The position numbers and the translations under genes are program-made. Below the pieces are notes generated by a model, which worked only from the letters and a program-made list of their open reading frames with translations, was not told where the DNA came from and did no database searches. A stretch of 48,497 nucleotides of DNA from assembly GCA_937920555.1 (NCBI GenBank), contig CAKZTM010000089.1:1-48497 (forward strand), written 5' to 3'. The stretch is from an uncultured Paracoccaceae bacterium. Lineage in GTDB: Bacteria > Pseudomonadota > Alphaproteobacteria > Rhodobacterales > Rhodobacteraceae. How positions within the stretch are numbered: position 1 is the stretch's first letter; the number at the start of each line of letters is the position of its first letter. Positions 22,649 to 30,634 of this stretch are shown one piece after another.

Positions 22649-23095
22649 ATGACAAAACACTCTGAGGCGCGCGTAATGCAATACTCCGCCCAACAAATGT
22701 ACGACCTAATCGCCGATATCGAGAAATATCCAGAGTTTCTGCCGTGGTGTGCCGCTGTCCGCCGCCGATCATCACGTATCGATGGCACCTGCGAAATTGT
22801 AGATGCCGACATGATCGTGTCCTTCAAGGTTTTTCGCGAAAAGTTTGGCAGCCGAGTTGAACTCAACCCGGAAGGGCGCAAGATAGACGTTTCTTACATT
22901 GATGGGCCGTTCAAATACCTAACCAACAACTGGCATTTCAAGCCAATTGATGAGACATCCTGCGAGGTAGAGTTCTTTGTGGATTTTGAGTTCAAATCCC
23001 GAACCCTCCAAGCCTTGATCGGGGTCGTTTTTCATCAGGCTATGCAACAGGTTGTACGCGCATTCGAGCGCCGCGCTGAAAGCCTGTATACGTAG
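22649..23095 (+). CDS. RatA/Coq10-like SRPBCC protein
   Basis: A 148-residue START-like (polyketide cyclase) protein. HSEARVMQYSAQQMYDLIAD, EKYPEFLPWC and a C-terminal helix ending ERRAESLY are typical of the Coq10/RatA group. In mitochondria and alphaproteobacteria these are thought to bind ubiquinone; the E. coli RatA was described as a ribosome-association toxin. Ubiquinone handling is the better guess here. ATG at 22649 has AGAGGA 6 nt upstream; an upstream in-frame start at 22619 lacks support. It is divergent from hpt. Confidence 0.9.
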   Translation: MTKHSEARVMQYSAQQMYDLIADIEKYPEFLPWCAAVRRRSSRIDGTCEIVDADMIVSFKVFREKFGSRVELNPEGRKIDVSYIDGPFKYLTNNWHFKPIDETSCEVEFFVDFEFKSRTLQALIGVVFHQAMQQVVRAFERRAESLYT

Positions 23096-23203
23096 ATTTG
23101 ACGCGCTAATTACCCCCAAGAGGCATTCGAGATTACCGTAAAAGGCTCCATCGTGCCCCACCCGTGTACGGGTCACGCTTGGCTACTCTAAGACTTCATA
23201 AAG

Positions 23204-23854
23204 TCATTGTATTGGCAAAATCTCTACCGATTTGGCGCCACAGTCGCGGATCACATCACGCCCGCATCGCCGAAATTCAAGATCTTTGGTCATGCAGATT
23301 CTTGCCTCCTGAAGTTGGCCAGATTTGCATGTAATTGTCACCTCGTCAGGGTCCAATTCCGCGTTTATCTCGACAAATGCATCCTCCACCACAAGAGGAG
23401 CGACATCCATTACGCGCGTGATTTGACGCAATACATCCGGCCTGTTGACCAAGCCGTAAGCCTCGCGCATCAGATCGTAATACTCGAATGAATTCAAACC
23501 GCTACAACGGCCATGCTTTTTCCACTGATGCCACGCGGACCCAGAGGATCCCATAATATCAGCCATGGCAGATGTCTGGCCTCTTGACGGATCGGCGAAG
23601 GACGACCGGCAATCTGATGGCCACCCATTCTCGTATTGGGGCCACAATCCGTGAAGGACAAATCCAAAATCCTCGGACGGCTCACATTGCGGCGATCCTC
23701 GTCGGTCTCCTTCGCGGGCGCACCAACTAGGCGACCAGGATAAAGCAAGCACATAATAGTCAAACTCTCCTGCCTTTCCCCCTGCAAAAGCTGGATTAAA
23801 CCCCCAAAGGATCAAGAAAACAAAGGTCGAAAAGCTCTTTATCAATCTGTTCAT
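23204..23854 (-). CDS. Secreted ribonuclease T2 family protein
   Basis: A 216-residue precursor with a signal peptide (MNRLIKSFSTFVFLILWGFNPAFA). Both catalytic segments are intact: CAS I FVLHGLWPQ and CAS II AWHQWKKHGRCSG, which supply the two His and the Glu/Lys of the transferase-type RNase mechanism. Cysteines suggest a disulfide-bonded periplasmic or secreted enzyme used to scavenge RNA. ATG at 23854 has an ATAGGT site; an upstream GTG at 23869 has none. It is divergent from trcR. Confidence 0.93.
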   Translation of the reverse strand: MNRLIKSFSTFVFLILWGFNPAFAGGKAGEFDYYVLALSWSPSWCAREGDRRGSPQCEPSEDFGFVLHGLWPQYENGWPSDCRSSFADPSRGQTSAMADIMGSSGSAWHQWKKHGRCSGLNSFEYYDLMREAYGLVNRPDVLRQITRVMDVAPLVVEDAFVEINAELDPDEVTITCKSGQLQEARICMTKDLEFRRCGRDVIRDCGAKSVEILPIQ

Positions 23855-23956
23855 TTGACCTATATACACGTTAGATTTTCCCTCGAAAACGAAAAGATCG
23901 CACCACGGTGCAACCCGTTTTCAAACGGGGTTTGGTTTATGATAGGAGCAAATTCA

Positions 23957-24688
23957 ATGGCATATCCTTTGATGCGTAAAGCGACGGCAGTTTGGCTGGT
24001 GGACAACACCACACTGACGTTTACGCAAATTGCCAACTTCACCGGTCTTCACGAGCTTGAAGTTAACGGAATAGCCGATGGCGAAGTTGCAACCGGTGTG
24101 AAAGGCTTCGATCCAATCGCAAACAATCAGCTGGATGATGCAGAGATAAAGCGTTGCGAAGCCAGTCCAAAAGCCACGCTAAAGCTCAAGCACAACCCCG
24201 CAGCCGAAGGTGAGACCAAACGCAAAGGGCCAAGATACACTCCACTTTCCAAACGACAGGACCGCCCTGCGGCCATCGCATGGCTGGTGAAGTTTCATCC
24301 TGAGCTGACTGATGGCCAAATTTCAAAACTGGTCGGCACCACAAAACCAACGATCAACGCGATCCGGGACCGCACACACTGGAATATTGGCAACATCCAG
24401 CCCGTTGATCCAGTAGCATTGGGCCTGTGTAAACAAGGTGAGTTGGATACCGCCGTCGCCAAGGCATCAAAGCGCAAAGCGGAACTGGGTCTGACCCCAG
24501 AGGAATCGATGACGTTGATGAAGACGGACGAATCTTTGAATGCGTCACCTGATCCTCGGCTACCATCCAACATGGAAGGCATGGAAAACTTCAGAATTGA
24601 TAGCCCGCCGAATGAAAAAGAGCCTGATCTCGTTGACGCAGATAGTCTGTTTAACCTGCCGGAATCCACCGATAAAGGCGACGATTAA
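23957..24688 (+). CDS. trcR: DUF1013 cell-cycle transcriptional regulator TrcR
   Basis: A 243-residue protein matching the alphaproteobacterial DUF1013 family (MAYPLMRKATAVWLVDNTTL...), named TrcR in Caulobacter, where it associates with RNA polymerase and promoters. Two helix-turn-helix-like segments can be seen: LTFTQIANFTGLHELEV (about 20-36) and LTDGQISKLVGTTKPTINAI (about 116-135). The C-terminal 60 residues are acidic and disordered. TAGGAG precedes the ATG. Its stop overlaps that of the convergent SDR gene by three to four bases. Confidence 0.92.
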   Translation: MAYPLMRKATAVWLVDNTTLTFTQIANFTGLHELEVNGIADGEVATGVKGFDPIANNQLDDAEIKRCEASPKATLKLKHNPAAEGETKRKGPRYTPLSKRQDRPAAIAWLVKFHPELTDGQISKLVGTTKPTINAIRDRTHWNIGNIQPVDPVALGLCKQGELDTAVAKASKRKAELGLTPEESMTLMKTDESLNASPDPRLPSNMEGMENFRIDSPPNEKEPDLVDADSLFNLPESTDKGDD

Positions 24689-25485
24689 TGGGCCGGGGTC
24701 GCAAGCGGATCAATGAGTGAGCGACCTCCGTCAATTGCCAAAATCTGGCCAGTGATAAAGCTGGCCTGATTTGACGCAAGAAACAGCGCCGCATCCGCAG
24801 CCTCTTCTGCTTCTCCAATTCTGCCAGCCGGTGTGGCCGCAACGATCATATCCCGCAACTCGTTATTGTCTTGAAGTGCGTCACGCAACGTCGCGCTCTT
24901 GATGCTTCCAATTGCAATACCGTTGACGCGAATTCGATTTTTGGCGAAGGAAACCGCCAGGGAACGCGTCAACTGATCAAGAGCTGCCGAGACAACAGAA
25001 AAACCTGTCAGGTTTGGTAGAGTTCTATTTGAGGCTATTGAAGTAAGATTAACAATCGCGCCGCTTGGTCCGTCGTTTTCTTCTTCCTCCGCCTGCTTGA
25101 TCATCTTCTTAACAACCGCATTTGTAAGCCGCAGATTTGCAGTGACGTTGTGCGTAAACATTTCGGTCAAAAGCTCTTCGGACAGCTTCATGGGATCACA
25201 AAGCTCAACCCGTCTGCTTGCATTCACAAGAATATCCACACGATCATAAGCCGCAATGGTCGCCGACAGTAAATTCGCGATGCTTAACTTTTGCCTCAGA
25301 TCACCAACAAAAGCATGCGCCTCATACCCTGCCTCGACAAGCGACTTGACCTCGGCGTTGAGATTGGCTTCATCCATGTCCGCCAAAACAACCCGCGCAC
25401 CCTCCTCAGCCATTCTTCGGGCTATGGCAAGTCCGACACCGTTAGCAGCCCCTGTAACAATACAAGATTTTGTGGAAACCGACAT
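24685..25485 (-). CDS. SDR-fold protein lacking the catalytic Tyr and Lys
   Basis: A 266-residue short-chain dehydrogenase/reductase fold protein. The cofactor loop TGAANGVG (11-18) is intact and the C-terminal GQILAIDGG is typical. The active-site YxxxK reads FSVVS (in LTGFSVVSAALDQL), and the NAG motif is NAS, so the normal hydride-transfer chemistry should be lost although NAD(P) may bind. The catalytic Ser (LTSIAS) is kept. It may be a regulatory pseudoenzyme. It is convergent with trcR with overlapping stops. Confidence 0.85.
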   Translation of the reverse strand: MSVSTKSCIVTGAANGVGLAIARRMAEEGARVVLADMDEANLNAEVKSLVEAGYEAHAFVGDLRQKLSIANLLSATIAAYDRVDILVNASRRVELCDPMKLSEELLTEMFTHNVTANLRLTNAVVKKMIKQAEEEENDGPSGAIVNLTSIASNRTLPNLTGFSVVSAALDQLTRSLAVSFAKNRIRVNGIAIGSIKSATLRDALQDNNELRDMIVAATPAGRIGEAEEAADAALFLASNQASFITGQILAIDGGRSLIDPLATPAH

Positions 25486-25562
25486 GGAGATGCGTTCTTT
25501 CTGATTCTCTGAGCCGAAGCCAAACCCTATGCCAAGCAGGATTAGAGCGCGAGGGGATTTAG

Positions 25563-26528
25563 TTAACGTTTCACAGGCCGTGGATTTCGCGCCATAAATA
25601 TTTTGTAACCATGCGCTTCGCCAAGGTTCTCGAAGAACCGAAAATGATGGTCCAGCACTCTTTCATAAGGCAGCTGTCGGTTGGCAACCATCAAAAGACG
25701 GCCTGCGGGTTTAAGAAGTTGAGCCGCCTTCCGAATGAAGCTTTGCCCAAGTTCTGGCTCGGTTTTGCGGGTTTGGTGAAAGGGTGGGTTTGAGACAACC
25801 ACGTCATACCGTCTTTCAAATCCGGTCAAGATCACCACATCTTCCCAATAAAATCGCGCGCGCTCATCGGTGACGTTCAGCTTTGCAGCTTCGATTGATG
25901 AAAAATCTGCCTCAAATAGATCTGCCTGATCAACCGCATTGTTCTGAGCAAGAAGACGAGAGGTAAGAAGCCCCCAACCCGCTCCAAGATCTGCGACCAT
26001 ACCTTTGAGATCAGATCCCAAATGCTCCAAAAGCAAAGATGAACCCCTGTCGACATTCGCCGCGCTAAACATGCCTGCCCCAGTAAAATATCCATCAGCG
26101 TTCTGACTCGGCGTTGAATAGGAAAGCCATTCTTCAAAAACGTCCACTTTAATGTCAGAACGCTGTACCCAAAAAACCTTTCCGTGGGACTTGGGCAAAC
26201 TGCCCGCAACATCCACATGTTTCTTAACTTCCTTTAGAAATGCATCCACACCATCAGTTTTGTGCCCCGACATAACGATTATTCCGCCGGAACTGGTATG
26301 AGCCCACGCTTGCGCAAATCGAAGTCGATTAATGTTTCGATGCTTACTACTCAGAATAAAAGTAGTGCGAAAGCGGCCCTCAGGGGTTGTCCTGCACGAC
26401 GCGCCCATTGCCTCCAATTCTTCAGCCCACGGCTTAAAACCTTGGACGCACACCGGCTTGGGGATATCCATAATCGCAGGTGACGCGACCGCCCCCAGGA
26501 CCAGGCTGGGCCCACTCGCATCCTGCAA
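25563..26528 (-). CDS. Class I SAM methyltransferase, RsmC-like; 5' end uncertain
   Basis: About 321 residues. The C-terminal half is a RsmC/RlmG-type methyltransferase: VADLGAGWGLLTSRLL (SAM loop) and VVVSNPPFHQT, the NPPF motif of guanine-N2 rRNA methyltransferases. The N-terminal half is the divergent non-catalytic repeat of that family. The start is odd: the frame opens with TTG at 26528 without a ribosome site, but homologous-looking coding continues upstream as RLILPFQHGY. An ATG at 26569 reads MKSSV-stop; one added base would give MKSSRLILPFQHG, like family N-termini. A one-base deletion or sequencing error is likely. It follows clpS in the same direction. Confidence 0.82.
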   Translation of the reverse strand: MQDASGPSLVLGAVASPAIMDIPKPVCVQGFKPWAEELEAMGASCRTTPEGRFRTTFILSSKHRNINRLRFAQAWAHTSSGGIIVMSGHKTDGVDAFLKEVKKHVDVAGSLPKSHGKVFWVQRSDIKVDVFEEWLSYSTPSQNADGYFTGAGMFSAANVDRGSSLLLEHLGSDLKGMVADLGAGWGLLTSRLLAQNNAVDQADLFEADFSSIEAAKLNVTDERARFYWEDVVILTGFERRYDVVVSNPPFHQTRKTEPELGQSFIRKAAQLLKPAGRLLMVANRQLPYERVLDHHFRFFENLGEAHGYKIFMARNPRPVKR

Positions 26529-26589
26529 ATAGCCATGTTGAAAAGGAAGGATCAGACGCTCGATTTCATCAACAGAATAAGGGGACGCC

Positions 26590-26934
26590 CTATTCTTTCT
26601 CCATTGTACATTGCAGTGGGTGCTGGTTTTGCTTTGCGAAATCCATCACTTGGGTCACTTTGGTTTCCGCGATCTCGAACGTAAACACACCAACAACCGC
26701 CAAGCCCTTCTTGTGAACCGTCAGCATGATTTCAACAGACTGCTGATGATTGATCCCAAAGAAACGCTCCAAGACGTAAACAACGAATTCCATGGGCGTA
26801 TAATCATCGTTCAGAAGCATCACCTTATACAAAGGCGGCTTTTCTGTCTTTGATTTCGGCGCACTAAGAAGAATGGTGTCCTTATCGGATCCATCATCGT
26901 CGCTGGACAAAATTGGTTTTTGTGAATCAATCAT
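26590..26934 (-). CDS. clpS: ATP-dependent Clp protease adaptor ClpS
   Basis: A 114-residue adaptor that hands N-degron substrates to ClpAP. The core ([20 protein letters not shown] ... [20 protein letters not shown]) contains the N-end-residue pocket residues NDDYT and the conserved HKKG. The first 45 residues are the flexible extension that enters ClpA. The start at MIDSQKP is chosen because the upstream in-frame region is not family-like; no strong ribosome site is seen. clpA is not in the window. Confidence 0.95.
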   Translation of the reverse strand: MIDSQKPILSSDDDGSDKDTILLSAPKSKTEKPPLYKVMLLNDDYTPMEFVVYVLERFFGINHQQSVEIMLTVHKKGLAVVGVFTFEIAETKVTQVMDFAKQNQHPLQCTMEKE

Positions 26935-26995
26935 GAACGCATTTTTACGGGTTTCAGCCTTTGATCTTATATAAATAGTGACTGCATAAAAAGAG

Positions 26996-27021
26996 AAAAG
27001 GGGGGCATTAGCCCCCCTTTT
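26996..27021 (-). terminator. Terminator of the phasin gene
   Basis: Perfect 11-bp stem AAAAGGGGGGC / GCCCCCCTTTT with a 4-nt loop; on the minus strand it is followed by CTCTTTTT. It separates the phasin gene from clpS. Confidence 0.9.
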
Positions 27022-27042
27022 CCACACCAAGCGAATTACTTT

Positions 27043-27492
27043 TTACGCAGAAAAAGACTTCATGGCAGCGGATGCCGCGCCAACGCGATCACTGAGGGGT
27101 GTCACAACGTCCTTTGCCGTCGCCGTAAACATGTCGTTGAACTTCGTTGTTTGCTTCACGAAACCTTCGAATGAAGCCTTTGCAAAAGCCGATTGCTTCT
27201 CGAACAACTCAGTTACGTTCTTCGCAGATGCAAAATCCTGAGCTGCAGCAACAGTGTCTTCGAAAGACTTCTTCGAGTAGGTGCTGAACTCTGTGGTAAA
27301 ACCTTCAGCCGCTTTGGTCGCGACCTCGGAAGATTTCACAACTGCGTCAAGGTTCTCTTGACCAAATGCGGTCATCTTTTCAACGCCAGCAGCCAGTTTT
27401 TCGAACTGCTCTTTTGCAGCCTTCTGCGTGTCGGCAGCAATTGCTTCGATTGTCTGAGTTGCTTCGGTCGTTGTTTTCTTTGCGGATGCCAT
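27043..27492 (-). CDS. phaP: Phasin family protein (polyhydroxyalkanoate granule-associated)
   Basis: A 149-residue Ala/Lys/Glu-rich, amphipathic, wholly helical protein with the phasin_2 pattern (FEKLAAGVEKMTAFGQENLD, FVKQTTKFNDMF). Phasins coat PHA granules and are highly expressed, consistent with a strong ribosome site (GGAGAAG), a good promoter and a strong terminator. No PHA synthase gene is in the window. The TGCATTGCA element upstream fits control by the PHA-sensing repressor PhaR. Confidence 0.92.
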   Translation of the reverse strand: MASAKKTTTEATQTIEAIAADTQKAAKEQFEKLAAGVEKMTAFGQENLDAVVKSSEVATKAAEGFTTEFSTYSKKSFEDTVAAAQDFASAKNVTELFEKQSAFAKASFEGFVKQTTKFNDMFTATAKDVVTPLSDRVGAASAAMKSFSA

Positions 27493-27533
27493 TTTATCTT
27501 CTCCAAAAAATGGGGCGGGAATCGATGGGCTAA

Positions 27534-27562
27534 CAATTAGCTTTTATGCTGCGCCGCGTCAA
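27534..27562 (-). promoter_or_regulatory. Phasin promoter
   Basis: TTGACG (minus strand, 27557-27562) and TAATTG (27534-27539) with exactly 17 nt between, 42 nt before the phasin start. Confidence 0.65.
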
Positions 27563-27572
27563 GTATTTTTTG

Positions 27573-27581
27573 TGCATTGCA
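27573..27581. promoter_or_regulatory. TGCATTGCA element upstream of the phasin promoter
   Basis: A 9-bp TGC-ATT-GCA palindrome, 10 nt upstream of the phasin -35 box. The same nonamer is the centre of the 15-bp palindrome in the sRNA promoter (4590-4604). TGC-rich palindromes are the reported recognition pattern of PhaR in Rhodobacter and Paracoccus. Confidence 0.4.
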
Positions 27582-27735
27582 ACATAACCATTTAGTCTAA
27601 CCACAAATTGATCTGACCCATTGAAAACAAAAGTCTTTTAAAATCGCTCGCCGTCATGTTAGGGTCAAATTAATTATAATGCGGCACCGTAATAGCGGGT
27701 CGTGAGGCAGAAACGAGCAGTCGTCGGAGTCACCG

Positions 27736-29163
27736 ATGTTATCAAATTACGGGCGCAGCCTAGTGCTGACGCTTCTCATGGTACTTGTCGCGCCTGTAAT
27801 TCAGGCGGCGCCATATGCAGCACTTGTGATGGATGCGCGCACCGGGAAGGTGCTTCATGCTCGCAACGCGGACACCCGACTTCATCCAGCATCACTGACC
27901 AAAATGATGACGCTCTATGTCGCTTTCGAAGCGATCGAGCGCGGCGAAATCCGTTTGAACACCAAGGTCCGGATATCAAAAAACGCGGCCTCAGAACCGC
28001 CATCAAGGCTGGGCTTGCGTGCGGGTCAGACGATTGAGTTCAAATACCTCATTCGCGCCGCGGCAGTGAAATCGGCGAACGATGCGGCAACCGCAATTGC
28101 AGAAGCGGTCTCCGGTAGCGAGGCTGCATTCGCCAAGCGCATGACCGCTACAGCAAAGGCGATGGGGATGACCCGCACGTCTTTTAGAAACGCGCATGGA
28201 CTGACCCAAAAGGGTCATTTGTCCACGGCGCGCGATATGGCAAATCTCGGACGTCGACTCTTCTTCGATCATCGCGACTACTACAATCTCTTTAGTCGCA
28301 CCTCTACTCATGCTGGAACTAAGCAAGTCTACAATACCAACAGACGTTTTCTGGGTGCCTACAGAGGTGCGGATGGTATCAAAACGGGGTTCACAAGCGC
28401 CGCGGGCTACAACCTTGTCGGTTCTGCACTTCGCGGAAATGAAAGAATAATCGCGTCACTATTTGGCGGAAAATCGGTCAAATGGCGCAATGCACGAATG
28501 GCGGAACTGTTGGATATGGGCTTTGCACGGGCACCGTCTCGGGCAAATGTTATTCCGCCTGCCCCACTTGGTTACGTGGGCAATCCCAAACTTGTAGCTT
28601 CAAAATCCAAAGGTACCTCCAAACGACTTCCGACGGCTCTTGCAAAGGTTTTGAAACCTCTGGCCCGTCCCACCGGTCCTGGGGAGGCACTTTCAGCCAA
28701 TGTGGATGAATTGATCGCCCGTGCTATCGTTGACGGGGAAATTACGGCCGCTGTTGAACAAACGGTACGTCAGGCGGCTCGGCTGAATTTGCAAAAGGGA
28801 TGGTCTGTAAAACGCCCCCCTCCACGCCGGGATAACCTTGCCAGCCGAACAGAAGCGGCACCAATACAAACCGCAGCAGCACCCTCACTGGTTCAAGTCA
28901 GGCCCAAGGGCGACAAAAGCTGGTCCGTTCATTTGGGGACCTATGGAAACCGGAACGAGGCGGAACGCCTGCTATTGAAAATGGCGCTGCAAGACCTCAC
29001 CGCCCTCGAAGGCGCCTACCGTAAGATCGAGCCAACCCACGAGCAGGGTCGACGGGTTTACCGCGCACGCTTTGTGGGATTGACGAAAACAGACGCCGAA
29101 CGGGCCTGTGCCCGTTTAACCGCGCGGGCAGAGACCTGCGTGACACTTTCGCCCGGAACTTGA
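27736..29163 (+). CDS. D-alanyl-D-alanine carboxypeptidase with SPOR domain
   Basis: A 475-residue exported penicillin-binding protein of the S11 (DacA/DacC/DacF) type, trimming pentapeptide stems in the periplasm. Seen: signal peptide (to about residue 24), SLTK (Ser53 nucleophile), SAN near 117, and GIKTG; a Pro/Ala-rich linker of about 60 residues; and a C-terminal SPOR domain (about 393-472, WSVHLGTYGNRNEAERLLL), which binds denuded glycan at the division site. The domain order suggests a septal enzyme. GGAG precedes the ATG. Confidence 0.95.
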   Translation: MLSNYGRSLVLTLLMVLVAPVIQAAPYAALVMDARTGKVLHARNADTRLHPASLTKMMTLYVAFEAIERGEIRLNTKVRISKNAASEPPSRLGLRAGQTIEFKYLIRAAAVKSANDAATAIAEAVSGSEAAFAKRMTATAKAMGMTRTSFRNAHGLTQKGHLSTARDMANLGRRLFFDHRDYYNLFSRTSTHAGTKQVYNTNRRFLGAYRGADGIKTGFTSAAGYNLVGSALRGNERIIASLFGGKSVKWRNARMAELLDMGFARAPSRANVIPPAPLGYVGNPKLVASKSKGTSKRLPTALAKVLKPLARPTGPGEALSANVDELIARAIVDGEITAAVEQTVRQAARLNLQKGWSVKRPPPRRDNLASRTEAAPIQTAAAPSLVQVRPKGDKSWSVHLGTYGNRNEAERLLLKMALQDLTALEGAYRKIEPTHEQGRRVYRARFVGLTKTDAERACARLTARAETCVTLSPGT

Positions 29164-29185
29164 GTATGTGAGTTCCGGTCTCCCT

Positions 29186-29234
29186 CCCGGTTGCCGGTCG
29201 TGATAGCCCCCACATCACAATACCGGCGACCGGG
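29186..29234. repeat. Long hairpin between convergent genes
   Basis: A 13-bp stem (CCCGGTTGCCGGT with ACCGGCGACCGGG, one G-T pair) encloses an inner GTGAT/ATCAC stem, between the carboxypeptidase gene and mipZ, which converge here. No T-tract follows on either strand. It may end or protect both transcripts. Confidence 0.65.
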
Positions 29235-29252
29235 CACTACCCGCCGCTGCAA

Positions 29253-30062
29253 TCAAAATGAAATTTCGACTCCATCGAGTTGAAGCGCGTTGATCAAATC
29301 GCGCACCTCCTGTCGTGCCGCCAAAACAGACATGGTCAATTTGTGGGTGTCACTGTCTTTGAGATCAAGCAATGTCAGCCCTGACAAAAAAAGCTCGCGG
29401 AAAATAACCCGCTCGGTAAATCCCGGCGCAATCCTAAACCCAATTCGACCCGACAAATCCCCAAGGGCAGCTCCGACACGGCGCTTGTTTTTCGCATCAA
29501 TACTGGAAAGACGGTTGCGCAGAACAATCCAATCAATCGGCTTCAAACCAGCACTCGCGCGAACCTGCCGCGCCTTCCAGACCATCTCGGAGTAAACCGA
29601 AGGGCCAAGCACCTTGCCATCCGCCGGATCAAGAACAGCCAGCAAATCAAAATCAACAAGACTATCATTCATTGGCGTGATGAGGGTATCCGCCGCCGAG
29701 TGCGCCATTTGCGCAAAACGAGTGTGGGCACCCGGACAATCGATAATTATGAAATCGCACTCTGCCTCCAAAGCCTGGAGTGCGCTGGCAAACCGCGCTT
29801 CCTCATCATCTTTGGCTGCCAACTGACTGTCACTTTTGGACGCAAGAAGATCAATTCGCTTGGGCATGGGCAAACTAACGCCCTTGCGATCAATAAAACT
29901 CTGTCTGTTATCAAGAAACCGAAACAGGCTTTTCTGCCGCAAATCCAAATCCAGTGCACCCACCTTGTACCCGGATCGCATCAGCCCTGAAACTATATGA
30001 AGGGCCGTCGTGGATTTTCCCGACCCGCCTTTTTCGTTTCCCAAAACAATAATATGTGCCAT
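29253..30062 (-). CDS. mipZ: Division-plane positioning ATPase MipZ
   Basis: A 269-residue ParA/MinD-superfamily ATPase. The deviant Walker A GNEKGGSGKSTTA (8-20) with the signature Lys, DLDLRQKSL (Walker A') and FIIIDCPGAH (Walker B) are intact, and the pattern DLRQ.SL.R.l.NR matches MipZ rather than ParA. MipZ forms a pole-to-midcell gradient from ParB-origin complexes and inhibits FtsZ. GAGGGA precedes the ATG. It follows rpmE after a terminator. Confidence 0.96.
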   Translation of the reverse strand: MAHIIVLGNEKGGSGKSTTALHIVSGLMRSGYKVGALDLDLRQKSLFRFLDNRQSFIDRKGVSLPMPKRIDLLASKSDSQLAAKDDEEARFASALQALEAECDFIIIDCPGAHTRFAQMAHSAADTLITPMNDSLVDFDLLAVLDPADGKVLGPSVYSEMVWKARQVRASAGLKPIDWIVLRNRLSSIDAKNKRRVGAALGDLSGRIGFRIAPGFTERVIFRELFLSGLTLLDLKDSDTHKLTMSVLAARQEVRDLINALQLDGVEISF

Positions 30063-30081
30063 GTCCCGTCCCTCACTACGG

Positions 30082-30116
30082 AAAAAGCGCGCCGCCTTTT
30101 CGGGCGAAGCGCGCTT
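30082..30116 (-). terminator. Terminator of rpmE
   Basis: On the minus strand AAGCGCGC pairs with GCGCGCTT, with an inner CGCC/GGCG, followed by TTT; 34 nt after the L31 stop and before mipZ. Confidence 0.85.
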
Positions 30117-30149
30117 AACTCATAGCTCAAACAAATATACTGTTGAAGA

Positions 30150-30371
30150 CTAGAAGCCCAGACCTTCGTATTTCTTCTTAAACCGGGACACACGGCCACC
30201 AGTATCCATGAGCCGGTGGTTGCCACCTGTCCAAGCTGGGTGCGCCGATGGATCGATATCGAGCGAAAGCGTGTCGCCCTCCGCCCCATAAGTCGAGCGC
30301 ATCTTAACAATGCTGCCATCAGTCATCTTTACGTCGATGGTGTGGTAGTCCGGGTGAATATCTTTTTTCAT
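30150..30371 (-). CDS. rpmE: 50S ribosomal protein L31
   Basis: A 73-residue bL31 protein ([19 protein letters not shown]). It contains no cysteine and so is the zinc-independent (C-minus) form. The start follows AGGA at 8-9 nt; the longer open frame upstream is not L31-like. A small hairpin (TGTGGC/GCCACA, 30391-30409) lies just before the start in the leader and could be a regulatory site, which is weak evidence only. Confidence 0.96.
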   Translation of the reverse strand: MKKDIHPDYHTIDVKMTDGSIVKMRSTYGAEGDTLSLDIDPSAHPAWTGGNHRLMDTGGRVSRFKKKYEGLGF

Positions 30372-30634
30372 CGTCAGGTCCTGATCATCTTGTGGCATTT
30401 CGCGCCACAGCGGCCCATAGTTTGGCCCTGAAAAACGCGACGCCACTACAGTGGAAATCTCGAAGTTCGAGCCTATAGACCAAGGCGGTCCACCACGCAA
30501 GTTCAATTGAACCTAGAGGATCACGAAGCATGGCTTTGCGGCAACCAAAATTAATCTCTGGAAAGCCTGACCATGCCAAAGCAAGAGCGATGCAAAACCT
30601 GCTGAACTAGGATGCGACGCCAGTTTCAGGCCCG

